Positions 1 through 8,030 are shown, numbered from the stretch's first letter. The stretch: DNA of 8,838 bases from Caldilineaceae bacterium (GCA_026645635.1 JAPKMV010000102.1:1-8838), one strand, 5' to 3'. Numbers and translations: made by a program. Notes: a model not told the origin generated them from the sequence alone.

Positions 1-2720
1 CGCCCACGCGCACCTCCGCACCCACCCGCACACCTGCACCCACCCGCACGCCGCGCGCCACGCGCACGCCCACGCCAGACGCCGACGGTTCCACCATCCT
101 GCTGCCGGCTGTCTCCAGCGGCGCCGCCGCAGCGCCAACCACCACTGGCGTCGTGCTGCAAAATTCAAATCTGCGCGCCGGCCCCGGCGTCGGCTATGCC
201 ATCGTGGGCAAAGCACCGCAGGGCACGGTGCTCACCATCGTCGGCGCCAACGCCGCCGGCGACTGGCTGCAAACCGATGCCGGCCACTGGATCGCCGCGT
301 TTCTGGTCAATCTGCGCGCACCGATCGTCAACACCGTCGTCGCCACGGCCACGACCACCATCGCCGCGCCTGCCCTGCTCATCCGCCCGCTGCTCACCTT
401 CACCGAGCCGCTCCCCGCTGGTTCGGTCATGGCCAAAGTGGTCGCCATCGTGGAAGGCGATGTGATCCGCGTCGAGTTCGGCGGCGCAACCGAGGAAGTC
501 CGCTATGTGGGGATCGACGCGCCGGACGCTGGGATGGCCGGCTTCCAGACCGCGCAGGCGGCCAACCAGGCGCTGGTCGGCGGCGCAACCGTCTACCTGG
601 CGGCAGCAACTACCGATCGCGACAGCGCCAATCGCCTGCTCCGCTACGTCTACACCGCCGACGGCCATCTGGTCAGCGCGGAACTGCTCGCCCAGGGTTG
701 GGCGCTGCCACTGTTGATCCCGGCTGACTTTGACCGGGGTGCGGAGTTCAACCGCATCACGGCCAACGCTGCGCTGACCCGGCGCGGCTTCTGGAGCGGT
801 GCCTCGCCGTTTGGCGCGGACGTCGCGCCCTATGCGATGGTGACGATTGCGGGCGCCATTTACGCCGGCCCAGGAACGAATAACCCGACCGTGGGGGACG
901 TGACGGTCAACATGGCGCTGGCCTTGCTGGGGCGCACGGAGGATAACGCCTGGGTGCAGGCGCGCACGCCAGGCGGAGTGACCGGCTGGGTCTATGCGCC
1001 GCAGGTGACGCCGAACGTCCCCATCGGCCAGTTGCCTGTGACCCAGGCGGGGCCATCGGGGCCGGCGCCGGCGGTCGGCAGCGCAGTGGCGCCGACGCCC
1101 ATGCCCGTGGTGGGCACGGCTACCGTCGTGAATGCAGCGGAATATCGCACCGGGCCGGGCACGCAGTTTGCCGCCGCCGGCAGCGCGCTCCCAGGCAGCA
1201 CCGTCGCCGTGGTTGGCCGCAGCGCCGACAGCCAGTGGTTCATGCTCGACTCGGGGCTATGGCTGCCCGCCACGTCGCTCGTCAACATGCCGCTCAACGC
1301 GCCAGTCACCGAACCAATCGCTACGCCAACGCCGGCGCTGCCGATCGTCGGGCAGGCTTCGGTGCTCAGCCAGGCGGAACTGCGCAGCGGGCCGGGGATG
1401 CAGTTCCCCGTCACCGGCGTGGCCACGGCCGGGTCGAACGTCAACATCGTCGGGCGCAGCGCCGATGGCGGCTGGTATCTCACCGACACCGGCGGCTGGC
1501 TGACCTCGTTCTCGCTCTTCAATCCGCCGACCACGGCGCCGATTATCGACCCTTCCATGACACCCACGCCAACGCCCCCAGGCGGCGCGCTGCCGGTCGT
1601 TGCAACGGCCAACGTGATCGTGCAGACCGAGTTCCGCACCGGGCCGGGATTCCAATTCTCCTCTGTCAACATCGCCAACCCGGGTACGCAGGTGAGCATT
1701 GTCGGGCGCAGCGCCGATAACCAGTGGTTCTTCACCAATCAGAATGTCTGGGTGCTCGGCCAGCATCTCGATAACCAGCCTTTCCAGGCGCCGGTGACCG
1801 ATGGCGTCACGGGTGGTGCAACACCGACGCCTGCGCCGACGCCGCTGCCGGTGGTGGGCACCTTGAGCGTAATCGTCCAGACCGACCTGCGCGCCGGGCC
1901 AGGCCCGCAATTCGCCCTGATCACGCAGGTGTTCCCCGGTGCAACGCTCGACGTTTCCGGGCGCACCGCCGATGGCCTGTGGTACCTGACTTCCGCAGGT
2001 AGCTGGGTTTCGGCATCCGCCGTAACCAACATCCCGCCCAACGTCCCTGTCACCGAACCGACGCCGACGCCGCTGCCGGGCGGTCTGGTGGTGGCTGGCA
2101 ACGGCGATGTCTATGTCAGCATTGCCCTGCGCGCCGGCCCCGGCGAGCAGTTCCCGCAGATCGGCTTTGTGGAGGCAGGCACCGTGCTGCCCATCGTGGG
2201 TCGCAGCGCCGACGGGCTGTGGTATCTCACCGCCAACGGCCCATGGATTCTTGCGGCGGCGATCACCAACACACCGGCGCAGATGCCTGTCCTCGAGCCG
2301 ACGCCGACGCCCTTTGGCACGCCGCCGCCGCCGCCAACCGCGCTGGTGGTCGGCCCCACGCCCACACCGACAGCGACCTTCCCACCGCCGCCGCCCACCA
2401 TCACGCCCACGCCGACGATCACGCCGGCGCCCGCACTGTCGATTTCCAGAATCGACCGAATTGATGACTGGGTCATCATTATGAACCAGGGCGGTTCGGG
2501 CGCCGACTTGACGGGCTGGACGCTAGCCGTCGAGGGGACGGATATACGCTGCCCGCTGCAAGGCATCGTGGCCGCCAGCAGTTCGCTGCGGGTGTGGGCC
2601 GGTTCGGGCGGCAGTGGCCCCAATCAACTGAACTGCTATCTGACCGGCATGTTTGCCGGCAACAGCAGCGCGGCGCTGCTGCTGGACATGAACGGCGCCA
2701 CCGTGGCTCGCGCCCAGTAG
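1..2720 (+). CDS. Secreted multidomain protein, 5' partial: SH3b repeats, nuclease-like domain, lamin-tail-like domain
   Basis: The frame is open from base 3 with no stop, so the gene begins upstream; the GTG at 153 lies inside an SH3b domain and is not a true start. Residues below are numbered from that GTG. Order: Thr/Pro/Arg-rich stretch (bases 3-90), SH3b 1 (to about residue 53, LRAGPG motif), staphylococcal-nuclease-like domain (about 93-218), divergent SH3b 2 (about 229-289), five regular SH3b units starting near residues 319, 398, 482, 567 and 646, a Pro/Thr linker (about 716-761), and a lamin-tail-like domain (762-855, with DLTGWTL). The nuclease domain keeps D103, R117, D122 and R161, matching D21, R35, D40 and R87 of staphylococcal nuclease, while E43 is replaced by D125. 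SH3b units usually bind cell wall or matrix, and the PTPTP linkers indicate an extracellular protein, but the signal peptide is outside the window. Substrate and nuclease activity are unproven. The stop lies 7 bases before the next gene, suggesting an operon. Confidence 0.88.
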   Translation, partial: PTRTSAPTRTPAPTRTPRATRTPTPDADGSTILLPAVSSGAAAAPTTTGVVLQNSNLRAGPGVGYAIVGKAPQGTVLTIVGANAAGDWLQTDAGHWIAAFLVNLRAPIVNTVVATATTTIAAPALLIRPLLTFTEPLPAGSVMAKVVAIVEGDVIRVEFGGATEEVRYVGIDAPDAGMAGFQTAQAANQALVGGATVYLAAATTDRDSANRLLRYVYTADGHLVSAELLAQGWALPLLIPADFDRGAEFNRITANAALTRRGFWSGASPFGADVAPYAMVTIAGAIYAGPGTNNPTVGDVTVNMALALLGRTEDNAWVQARTPGGVTGWVYAPQVTPNVPIGQLPVTQAGPSGPAPAVGSAVAPTPMPVVGTATVVNAAEYRTGPGTQFAAAGSALPGSTVAVVGRSADSQWFMLDSGLWLPATSLVNMPLNAPVTEPIATPTPALPIVGQASVLSQAELRSGPGMQFPVTGVATAGSNVNIVGRSADGGWYLTDTGGWLTSFSLFNPPTTAPIIDPSMTPTPTPPGGALPVVATANVIVQTEFRTGPGFQFSSVNIANPGTQVSIVGRSADNQWFFTNQNVWVLGQHLDNQPFQAPVTDGVTGGATPTPAPTPLPVVGTLSVIVQTDLRAGPGPQFALITQVFPGATLDVSGRTADGLWYLTSAGSWVSASAVTNIPPNVPVTEPTPTPLPGGLVVAGNGDVYVSIALRAGPGEQFPQIGFVEAGTVLPIVGRSADGLWYLTANGPWILAAAITNTPAQMPVLEPTPTPFGTPPPPPTALVVGPTPTPTATFPPPPPTITPTPTITPAPALSISRIDRIDDWVIIMNQGGSGADLTGWTLAVEGTDIRCPLQGIVAASSSLRVWAGSGGSGPNQLNCYLTGMFAGNSSAALLLDMNGATVARAQ
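18..53 (+). repeat. 18-base direct repeat coding for APTRTP
   Basis: GCACCCACCCGCAC occurs at 18-31 and again at 36-49, an exact 18-base period. In frame it encodes the hexapeptide APTRTP twice, followed by a decayed third copy (RATRTP). This is a flexible Thr/Pro/Arg linker in front of the first SH3b domain of the large secreted protein. Confidence 0.7.
1107..2300 (+). repeat. Five tandem SH3b-coding units with Pro/Thr linkers
   Basis: Units begin at about 1107, 1344, 1596, 1851 and 2088, giving steps of 237, 252, 255 and 237 bases. Each encodes a Val-Val or Ile-Val start, an R-(T/S/A)-GPG motif, the core G-R-(S/T)-A-D followed by W-(F/Y), and a closing (A/V/M)-P-V/I segment, then a short PTPTP-type linker that accounts for the length differences. 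The stretch coding for GRSAD is close to identical at DNA level in several units, which points to internal duplication and could allow repeat-number changes by recombination. Confidence 0.85.
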
Positions 2721-2727
2721 ACGATCT

Positions 2728-4218
2728 GTGCACAGCGCTGGCAATTCTCCCACCGCAGGCTGGGGGCAGACCGTAGGCTGGAACGCTGGTGCGCGGCGCT
2801 GGGGCAAGGCCGCTGGCGCCGGCATGGCTCTGACGGCGCTGGCGATGGGTCTGGCGTGGCTGCCGCTTCCAACGGCGACTGCGCTGGCTTGCGGCGCGGG
2901 TGCGGCGCTGCTGCTCGTGCGCTGGCCCTGGCTGATCTGGCTGCCGCTGGCCCTGCTGCTGCCGGTGACCAGCGGCTTGCGCCTTGGCCCTGCCAGCGTG
3001 ACCGACCTGCTGCTGGCTGTCGGGCTTGCGCTCTGGTTTTTTGACGGCGCCCGCCGCCGCACGCTGCGCATCCATTTTTCACCGCTCACCGTGGCCCTGC
3101 TTGTTTACGTCATCGTCCTCCTGCTGGCGTCCCTGGGCGCGCCTGCCGCAGATGAAGCGCTGCGCGAGGTCATCAAGTGGCTGGAATTGCTGGCGCTGCT
3201 GCTCGTGGCGCCGGCGCTGCTCACCGTGCGACAGGGTCGCTGGCTGGCGGCAGCCCTGGTGCTCGGCGCGGCCGGGCAGGCGCTCTACGGCCTCTACCAG
3301 TTCATCTTCCAGATCGGACCGGAGTATTTTGCGATCTTGGGGCGCTTCATGCGCGCCAGCGGCAGCTTTGGCCAGCCCAACCCCTTCGGCGGCTACCTGG
3401 GGTTGACGCTGCCCGTGGCGGTAAGCCTGGCGCTCTGGGCGTGGAGCGCGCTGCTGCGCGACGCCACCCGTTCGACCGGCGCGCTGCTGTGGGCGTTCTT
3501 CTACACTGCGGCCGCTGGCGTGATCGCGGCGGGGCTGGTGGCCTCGTGGAGTCGCGGCGCGTGGCTCGGCGCGGCGGTGGGCGTGGGCATTGTGCTGGTG
3601 TTGCGCAGCCGCACCGCGGCGATCATCAGCAGCGTGGCGCTGCTCCTGCTGCTGATTGCGCTGCTGTTGGGCGTCCTCAACCCCGCACTGGCGCCCGCGC
3701 CCCTGGTCGAGCGCGTGCAGGACATCCCCGCCTACTTCGGCATGACCGATGCCCTCAATCAGCCCGTGACCGACGCCAACTACGCGGTGCTTGAACGGCT
3801 TGCCCATTGGACGGCGGCGCAGCGCATGTGGGAGAGTGCACCGTGGTTGGGCGTGGGGCCGGGCAACTTTAACACGGTCTACCCACTGGTGCGGCTGCCG
3901 CGTTGGGACATTGCCCTGGGTCATGCTCACAATATCTTTCTCAACGTGCTGGCTGAATCCGGCATTTTGGGGCTGTTGGCGTATACTTGCCTGTTGGCGA
4001 CCGCGGCTGTCTTCGTGTGGCGGCGGTTTCGCAGCGCCAGCCGGCGGCAAGACCCAGATGCACGCTGGTTCGCCGCCTTGACGATTGGGGTGTTGGGGGT
4101 GTTGGGGCATCTGCTCACCCACAACCTGGTCGACAATCTGCATGTGCAGGGCATGGTTTTGCAGCTTGGGTTATGGCTCGTCCTGGTCAGCCAACAGGCC
4201 GGCGGGGATGGCCGTTGA
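2728..4218 (+). CDS. O-antigen ligase / Wzy-like polytopic membrane protein
   Basis: A 496-residue, strongly hydrophobic protein with roughly ten or more membrane segments, the usual size and shape of the O-antigen ligase/polymerase (Wzy_C) family. Family hallmarks are visible: ASWSRGAWLG with Arg276, GVGPGNF (375-381), and the GHAHNIFLN motif with His399 and His401 followed by a hydrophobic segment. Members act on the outer face of the membrane and join a polyprenyl-diphosphate-linked glycan to a lipid or protein acceptor, or polymerise it. If the organism is a Chloroflexota without classical LPS, the acceptor would be a different surface lipid, glycan or protein; this is inference. The assigned start is GTG, 7 bases after the previous stop and without a clear ribosome binding site. 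ATG at 2824 (residue 33), just before the first membrane segment, is an alternative. It is probably co-transcribed with both neighbours on its strand. Confidence 0.85.
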   Translation: MHSAGNSPTAGWGQTVGWNAGARRWGKAAGAGMALTALAMGLAWLPLPTATALACGAGAALLLVRWPWLIWLPLALLLPVTSGLRLGPASVTDLLLAVGLALWFFDGARRRTLRIHFSPLTVALLVYVIVLLLASLGAPAADEALREVIKWLELLALLLVAPALLTVRQGRWLAAALVLGAAGQALYGLYQFIFQIGPEYFAILGRFMRASGSFGQPNPFGGYLGLTLPVAVSLALWAWSALLRDATRSTGALLWAFFYTAAAGVIAAGLVASWSRGAWLGAAVGVGIVLVLRSRTAAIISSVALLLLLIALLLGVLNPALAPAPLVERVQDIPAYFGMTDALNQPVTDANYAVLERLAHWTAAQRMWESAPWLGVGPGNFNTVYPLVRLPRWDIALGHAHNIFLNVLAESGILGLLAYTCLLATAAVFVWRRFRSASRRQDPDARWFAALTIGVLGVLGHLLTHNLVDNLHVQGMVLQLGLWLVLVSQQAGGDGR

Positions 4219-4224
4219 TCAATT

Positions 4225-4232
4225 GAAGAGGA
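4225..4232 (+). promoter_or_regulatory. Ribosome binding site that supports a TTG start
   Basis: GAAGAGGA lies 7 bases upstream of TTG at 4240. It supports that rare start codon for the GtrA-family gene. The next ATG in the frame (4312) would remove the start of the first membrane segment. Confidence 0.65.
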
Positions 4233-4239
4233 TTTCGGT

Positions 4240-4719
4240 TTGAGCGCCTTGCAATCACTGCCGTTGAGCGACACCAATCGTCGCGAAGTCAAGCGGTTTA
4301 TCAAATTCGCAATGGTCGGTGTGGCCGGGATGGCAACGCACCTGACGCTGGCCAACATCTTCAACTTTGGCCTGCATTTCCCCGACGCGCTGGCCAATGC
4401 CATCGGCTTTGTGGCCGCCGTCATCCAGAATTACCTGCTCAACTATTCCTGGACCTTCCGTGACAAACAGTCGTCGCGCACCAAGGCACGCTGGCTGCAG
4501 GCGAGCCAGTTTGCCCTGGTCAGCGTCATTGGGCTGGGCATCAACGCCCTCGTGCGCGAGATCGTCAGCTACATTTTCCACCCGTTCTGGCTGACTGTTT
4601 TCCCCAATCCGATGGTCGCGGAGGTGGTGAACTACAATTTCTCGATTATTGCCGCCATCGGGGTCGTGCTCTTCTGGAATTTCGCCGCCAACCGGCTCTG
4701 GACGTTCCGGAACCGCTAA
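4240..4719 (+). CDS. GtrA-family membrane protein
   Basis: A 159-residue protein of normal length for the GtrA family (four membrane segments). Segments lie at about residues 20-41, 49-68, 84-105 and 124-150. The paired family signature is present: N64-Y-x-x-N-Y-S-W-T-F73 after the second segment and N151-R-L-W-T-F156 at the C terminus. GtrA proteins are thought to flip polyprenyl-phosphate-linked sugars across the membrane for glucosylation of O-antigen or teichoic-acid-like polymers. The TTG start is chosen on its ribosome binding site. It sits 21 bases after the O-antigen ligase-like gene, which fits a shared role in building a surface glycan. No partner glycosyltransferase is in the window, so the sugar is unknown. 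Confidence 0.88.
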   Translation: MSALQSLPLSDTNRREVKRFIKFAMVGVAGMATHLTLANIFNFGLHFPDALANAIGFVAAVIQNYLLNYSWTFRDKQSSRTKARWLQASQFALVSVIGLGINALVREIVSYIFHPFWLTVFPNPMVAEVVNYNFSIIAAIGVVLFWNFAANRLWTFRNR

Positions 4720-4738
4720 GGCGCTGATGTGAAAATGA

Positions 4739-4774
4739 CTCACGCAAAGGCGCAAAGACGCCAAGTCGCACACG
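4739..4774. repeat. Intergenic tandem element with 8-base period (CGCAAAGG type)
   Basis: Four degenerate 8-base units follow one another: CGCAAAGG at 4743, CGCAAAGA at 4751, CGCCAAGT at 4759 and CGCACACG at 4767, preceded by CTCA. I recall almost the same short sequence as a dispersed intergenic element in many unrelated bacterial genomes, including Chloroflexota and cyanobacteria. On the opposite strand it gives the spurious peptide SLRLCV often seen in false gene calls. No coding role is supported here. Its function is unknown. Confidence 0.6.
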
Positions 4775-4905
4775 ATTTTCATCGTTATCGGTGCCGGTAA
4801 GGCATGTTGCCTGTTGTGTGTTTGGGTTAGAATCGTCGATAAGTGCAGCCTAGACTGCGCTTCGACCGGTGGCCAAACGCCGCGCTGCGGGTCAACTGTG
4901 CGATG

Positions 4906-4912
4906 AAAGGTG
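4906..4912 (+). promoter_or_regulatory. Ribosome binding site fixing the GNAT start
   Basis: AAAGGTG ends 8 bases before the ATG at 4921. This favours 4921 over the in-frame GTG at 4843 and ATG at 4903, which lack comparable sites and would add residues that do not look like the family. Confidence 0.5.
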
Positions 4913-4920
4913 TTACACTG

Positions 4921-5475
4921 ATGCGTGACCCCTTCTTGCCAAACGATGCTGCGACCACGCTCGCGCCGGCGAGCATAGCCCACATTCCGGCGATCACCGC
5001 CATTTACGCGGAAGCCGTCGTTCACGGCACGGCCTCCTGGGAACTCGACCCTCCTGACGCGGCTGAAATGGCGCGACGCATGGCCGACGTGCAGGGCCGC
5101 GGCTATCCCTATCTGGTGGCGCTGGCCGGCGCGACTGTGGCCGGCTATGCCTACGCCAGCGCCTATCGCCCCCGCCCCGGCTATCGCTTTACAGTGGAAG
5201 ATTCGGTCTACGTGGCGCCCGGGTGGCAGGGACAGGGCATCGGCCGGCGGCTGCTGGCCGCGGTGATCGACGCTACGACCGCGCTGGGCTACCGGCAGAT
5301 GATCGCCGTGATCGGCGACAGCGCCAACACCGCGTCGATTGCGCTCCACGCCAGCCTGGGCTTCAGCCACGCCGGTCTGCTGCGCAGCGTCGGCTTCAAG
5401 CATGGCCGCTGGCTGGACGGGGTGCTGATGCAGCGCAGTCTGGGCGAGGGCGACGCCACCCTCCCCGCCGGCTGA
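4921..5475 (+). CDS. GNAT N-acetyltransferase, phosphinothricin/methionine-sulfoximine acetyltransferase type
   Basis: From ATG 4921 the product is 184 residues, close to the usual 165-185 of the family. The acetyl-CoA pyrophosphate-binding signature is clear: V-A-P-G-W-Q-G-Q-G-I-G (Q103-G108), followed by R-R-L-L. Just before it is the subgroup hallmark Y-R-F-T-V-E-D-S-V-Y-V, whose Glu is the usual general-base position. After it come M-I-A-V-I-G, the A-S-x-A-L-H segment, and the G-F-K-H-G-R-W-L-D C-terminal motif. Relatives acetylate the amino group of glutamate analogues such as phosphinothricin or methionine sulfoximine. Many are housekeeping detoxifiers and the actual substrate cannot be read from sequence. 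The enzyme is cytoplasmic. It converges on the downstream operon with only two bases between stop codons. Confidence 0.87.
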   Translation: MRDPFLPNDAATTLAPASIAHIPAITAIYAEAVVHGTASWELDPPDAAEMARRMADVQGRGYPYLVALAGATVAGYAYASAYRPRPGYRFTVEDSVYVAPGWQGQGIGRRLLAAVIDATTALGYRQMIAVIGDSANTASIALHASLGFSHAGLLRSVGFKHGRWLDGVLMQRSLGEGDATLPAG

Positions 5476-5477
5476 GC

Positions 5478-6586
<1,109 letters not shown>

Positions 6587-6590
<4 letters not shown>

Positions 6591-7375
6591 GGTTCCCCTG
6601 GATGGTAGCCGAGAGTGTGTGAGAGTTGGTCGGCGCCCTGCTGCACCAGACGGCGGAGCAGGGCCTGACGTTCCGCGCTGAAGCGGACGCTGGGCACCGA
6701 AACACTGATGGCGGCGGTCATGGCGCCGTCACCGCCGAAGACCGGCGCAGCGATGCAGCAGAGGCCGGGCGTCGACTCTTCGCAGTCGGTGGCGTAGCCG
6801 CGCTGACGGGTGGCGGCCAGCTCCTGACGCAGGGCGAGGGGATCGGTGATCGTCTGCGGCGTGATGGCGGCCAGCGGGCGGTCGCGAGGGTAGAGGCTGT
6901 CCAGCGCGGCGGCGGGCAATGCCGCCAGCAGCATCTTGCCGACGCCGGTGGCATAAGCAGGGAAACGCTTGCCCACGGCGGAGACCATGCGCACCGTGTT
7001 CGTGCCCTCTTCCTTGGCGATGTAGAGCACCTCGTCGCCGTCGAGAATGGCCAGATGCACGGTTTCGTCACAGGCGCGCGCGGTGGCGCGCACGACCTCC
7101 TGCCCCTCGGTCAGCAAGTCGGCCCCGGCGATGTAGTGGCTGCCCAACTCGAAGAGCCGTGCGCCCAGGCGATAGGTGCGGTCATGGCGCCCGGCGCGCA
7201 AATAGTCGCGGCTGAGCAGTGTGGTCAACAACCCGTGGGCGCTGCTCTTGGGAATGGCCAGTTCGGCGGCAACGGCGGAGAGGCTGAGACCGTCCGGGTG
7301 CTGCGCCAGCAGTTCGAAGATATCGAGCACCCGTGCCGCGGACTTCACGCCTTCGGCCTGCCCTGAGTGATGCAT
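6587..7375 (-). CDS. IclR-family transcriptional regulator
   Basis: 262 residues, the normal size for IclR regulators. Residues about 10-72 form the N-terminal winged helix-turn-helix ([14 protein letters not shown] start; recognition helix around [13 protein letters not shown]; wing ending [11 protein letters not shown]). Residues about 80-255 form the effector-binding domain, with the characteristic stretches around [11 protein letters not shown] and [20 protein letters not shown]. It is the first gene of a minus-strand pair and overlaps the enolase-superfamily enzyme gene by 4 bases, so it most likely controls that enzyme and itself in response to the substrate or product. The ATG at 7375 has no obvious ribosome binding site. 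An in-frame GTG ten codons in, just before KSAARVL, is a possible alternative. Confidence 0.93.
6595..6599 (-). promoter_or_regulatory. Ribosome binding site inside the iclR-type gene
   Basis: On the minus strand AGGGG precedes the ATG of the enolase-superfamily gene by 4 bases (AACC). The spacing is short, but the site together with the ATGA overlap supports this start and translational coupling. Confidence 0.45.
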
Positions 7376-7393
7376 GGTCTGCGTTTATGTACG

Positions 7394-7408
7394 TGAATTG
7401 GTTTCAAT
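7394..7408. promoter_or_regulatory. Candidate operator palindrome in the iclR leader
   Basis: Two overlapping small dyads lie here: TGAA-N5-TTCA at 7394-7406 and ATTG-GTTT-CAAT at 7397-7408. They fall between the strong minus-strand promoter and the iclR ATG, where a bound IclR protein would block transcription. The arms are only four bases each, so chance is possible. Confidence 0.3.
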
Positions 7409-7424
7409 ATGGCGAATGGGGTGC

Positions 7425-7453
7425 AGTATAGCAGCGTGGGGAGAGGGTGTCAA
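7425..7453 (-). promoter_or_regulatory. Sigma-70-type promoter for the iclR operon
   Basis: Read on the minus strand, TTGACA (7448-7453) is followed by exactly 17 bases and TATACT (7425-7430). This is a perfect -35, an optimal spacer and a near-perfect -10. Transcription would start near 7418, giving a leader of about 43 bases before the ATG at 7375. Confidence 0.75.
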
Positions 7454-7489
7454 AAGGAAAATCAGCGCCCCCAGAGTGCAGCAGCGGCG

Positions 7490-7519
7490 TTGGGTGTCCT
7501 TCTGTTTGTATGATAGTAT
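7490..7519 (+). promoter_or_regulatory. Weak candidate promoter for the DUF2200 gene
   Basis: TTGGGT (7490-7495), 18 bases, then TAGTAT (7514-7519); the overlapping TATGAT at 7509-7514 is an alternative -10 without a good -35. Position and orientation suit the downstream gene, but the match is modest. Confidence 0.25.
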
Positions 7520-7543
7520 CGCCAAGTATCTTCTTAATATTTC

Positions 7544-7552
7544 AAGGTGGAG
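7544..7552 (+). promoter_or_regulatory. Ribosome binding site of the DUF2200 gene
   Basis: AAGGTGGAG precedes two in-frame ATGs, at 7555 and 7561. The AAGG part is 7 bases from the first and the GGAG part 8 bases from the second, so either start is possible. The upstream GTG/ATG-less extension to 7447 is not supported. Confidence 0.6.
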
Positions 7553-7554
7553 AC

Positions 7555-7911
7555 ATGACTATGCCGAAACATCGAATCTTTACAACGAAATTTGCGGGTA
7601 TCTACCCGCTATACGTAGAAAAAGCCGAACGCAAAAACCGTACGCGAGCAGAAGTAGACGGTATCATCTGCTGGCTGACTGGCTATGACGAGGCGGGGCT
7701 GCGGCAACAAATCGACGAGGGCAGCGACATGGAAACCTTTTTCGCCCAGGCGCCGGCCATGAATCCAAATCGTGCGCTGATCAAAGGCGTCGTGTGCGGT
7801 GTGCGCGTGGAAGAGATCGCGGATCCGCTGATGCAGGAAATCCGTTACTTGGACAAATTGATCGATGAACTCGCCAGAGGCAAAGCAATGGAGAAAATTC
7901 TGCGGCAATAG
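7555..7911 (+). CDS. DUF2200 family protein
   Basis: 118 residues, matching the roughly 115-125-residue DUF2200 family from start to end. The family pattern is recognisable: KHRI(Y/F)T near the N terminus, F-A-x-x-Y-P-L-Y-V-x-K-A-E-R-K, [18 protein letters not shown], GVxCGxRVEEI, and the C-terminal [27 protein letters not shown]. It looks like a small soluble cytoplasmic protein with no signal peptide or membrane segment. Function is unknown; I know of no reaction for the family. The strong sequence conservation implies a defined fold. Base composition is clearly less GC-rich than the genes to the left. It stands alone between divergent iclR and the mop-like gene, with about 120 bases on the downstream side. 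Confidence 0.9.
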   Translation: MTMPKHRIFTTKFAGIYPLYVEKAERKNRTRAEVDGIICWLTGYDEAGLRQQIDEGSDMETFFAQAPAMNPNRALIKGVVCGVRVEEIADPLMQEIRYLDKLIDELARGKAMEKILRQ

Positions 7912-8015
7912 CGAGGACGGCGCCAACCGGCTGGACGGCATTTCGATTTGCAGGATCGGATCTTCCGGTTGAAAATCCATGTGTAATTCCTGCAGAACAT
8001 TCCAATCAATCAAAT

Positions 8016-8022
8016 TAAGGAG
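8016..8022 (+). promoter_or_regulatory. Ribosome binding site of the mop-like gene
   Basis: TAAGGAG ends 8 bases before the ATG at 8031. It is the closest match to the consensus in the window and fixes the start. Confidence 0.75.
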
Positions 8023-8030
8023 ACAGATTT

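Noticed and set aside
1..90. CRISPR-like or satellite repeat at the left edge
   Set aside because: The 18-base periodicity is explained by the in-frame APTRTP peptide repeat. There are no unique spacers of constant length.
3079..4143. Minus-strand open frame of 354 codons opposite the O-antigen ligase-like gene
   Set aside because: Its composition is dominated by Gln, Arg, Ala and His, as expected for the antisense of hydrophobic GC-rich coding DNA, and it has no domain.
4800..4812. AGGCA-TGT-TGCCT mini-hairpin as a terminator for the three-gene cluster
   Set aside because: The stem has only five pairs, with a 3-base loop and no following T-run.
4807..4833. Possible promoter TTGCCT / TAGAAT before the acetyltransferase
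   Set aside because: The spacer is only 15 bases and the -35 is weak. The position is plausible but the support is insufficient to annotate.
4843..4920. N-terminal extension of the acetyltransferase from GTG 4843
   Set aside because: The extra 26 residues do not resemble the family and there is no ribosome binding site. ATG 4921 has AAAGGTG at good spacing.
7447..7554. Extension of the DUF2200 frame upstream to 7447
   Set aside because: The extra residues lie over the iclR promoter, do not match the family, and the ribosome binding site is immediately before 7555/7561.
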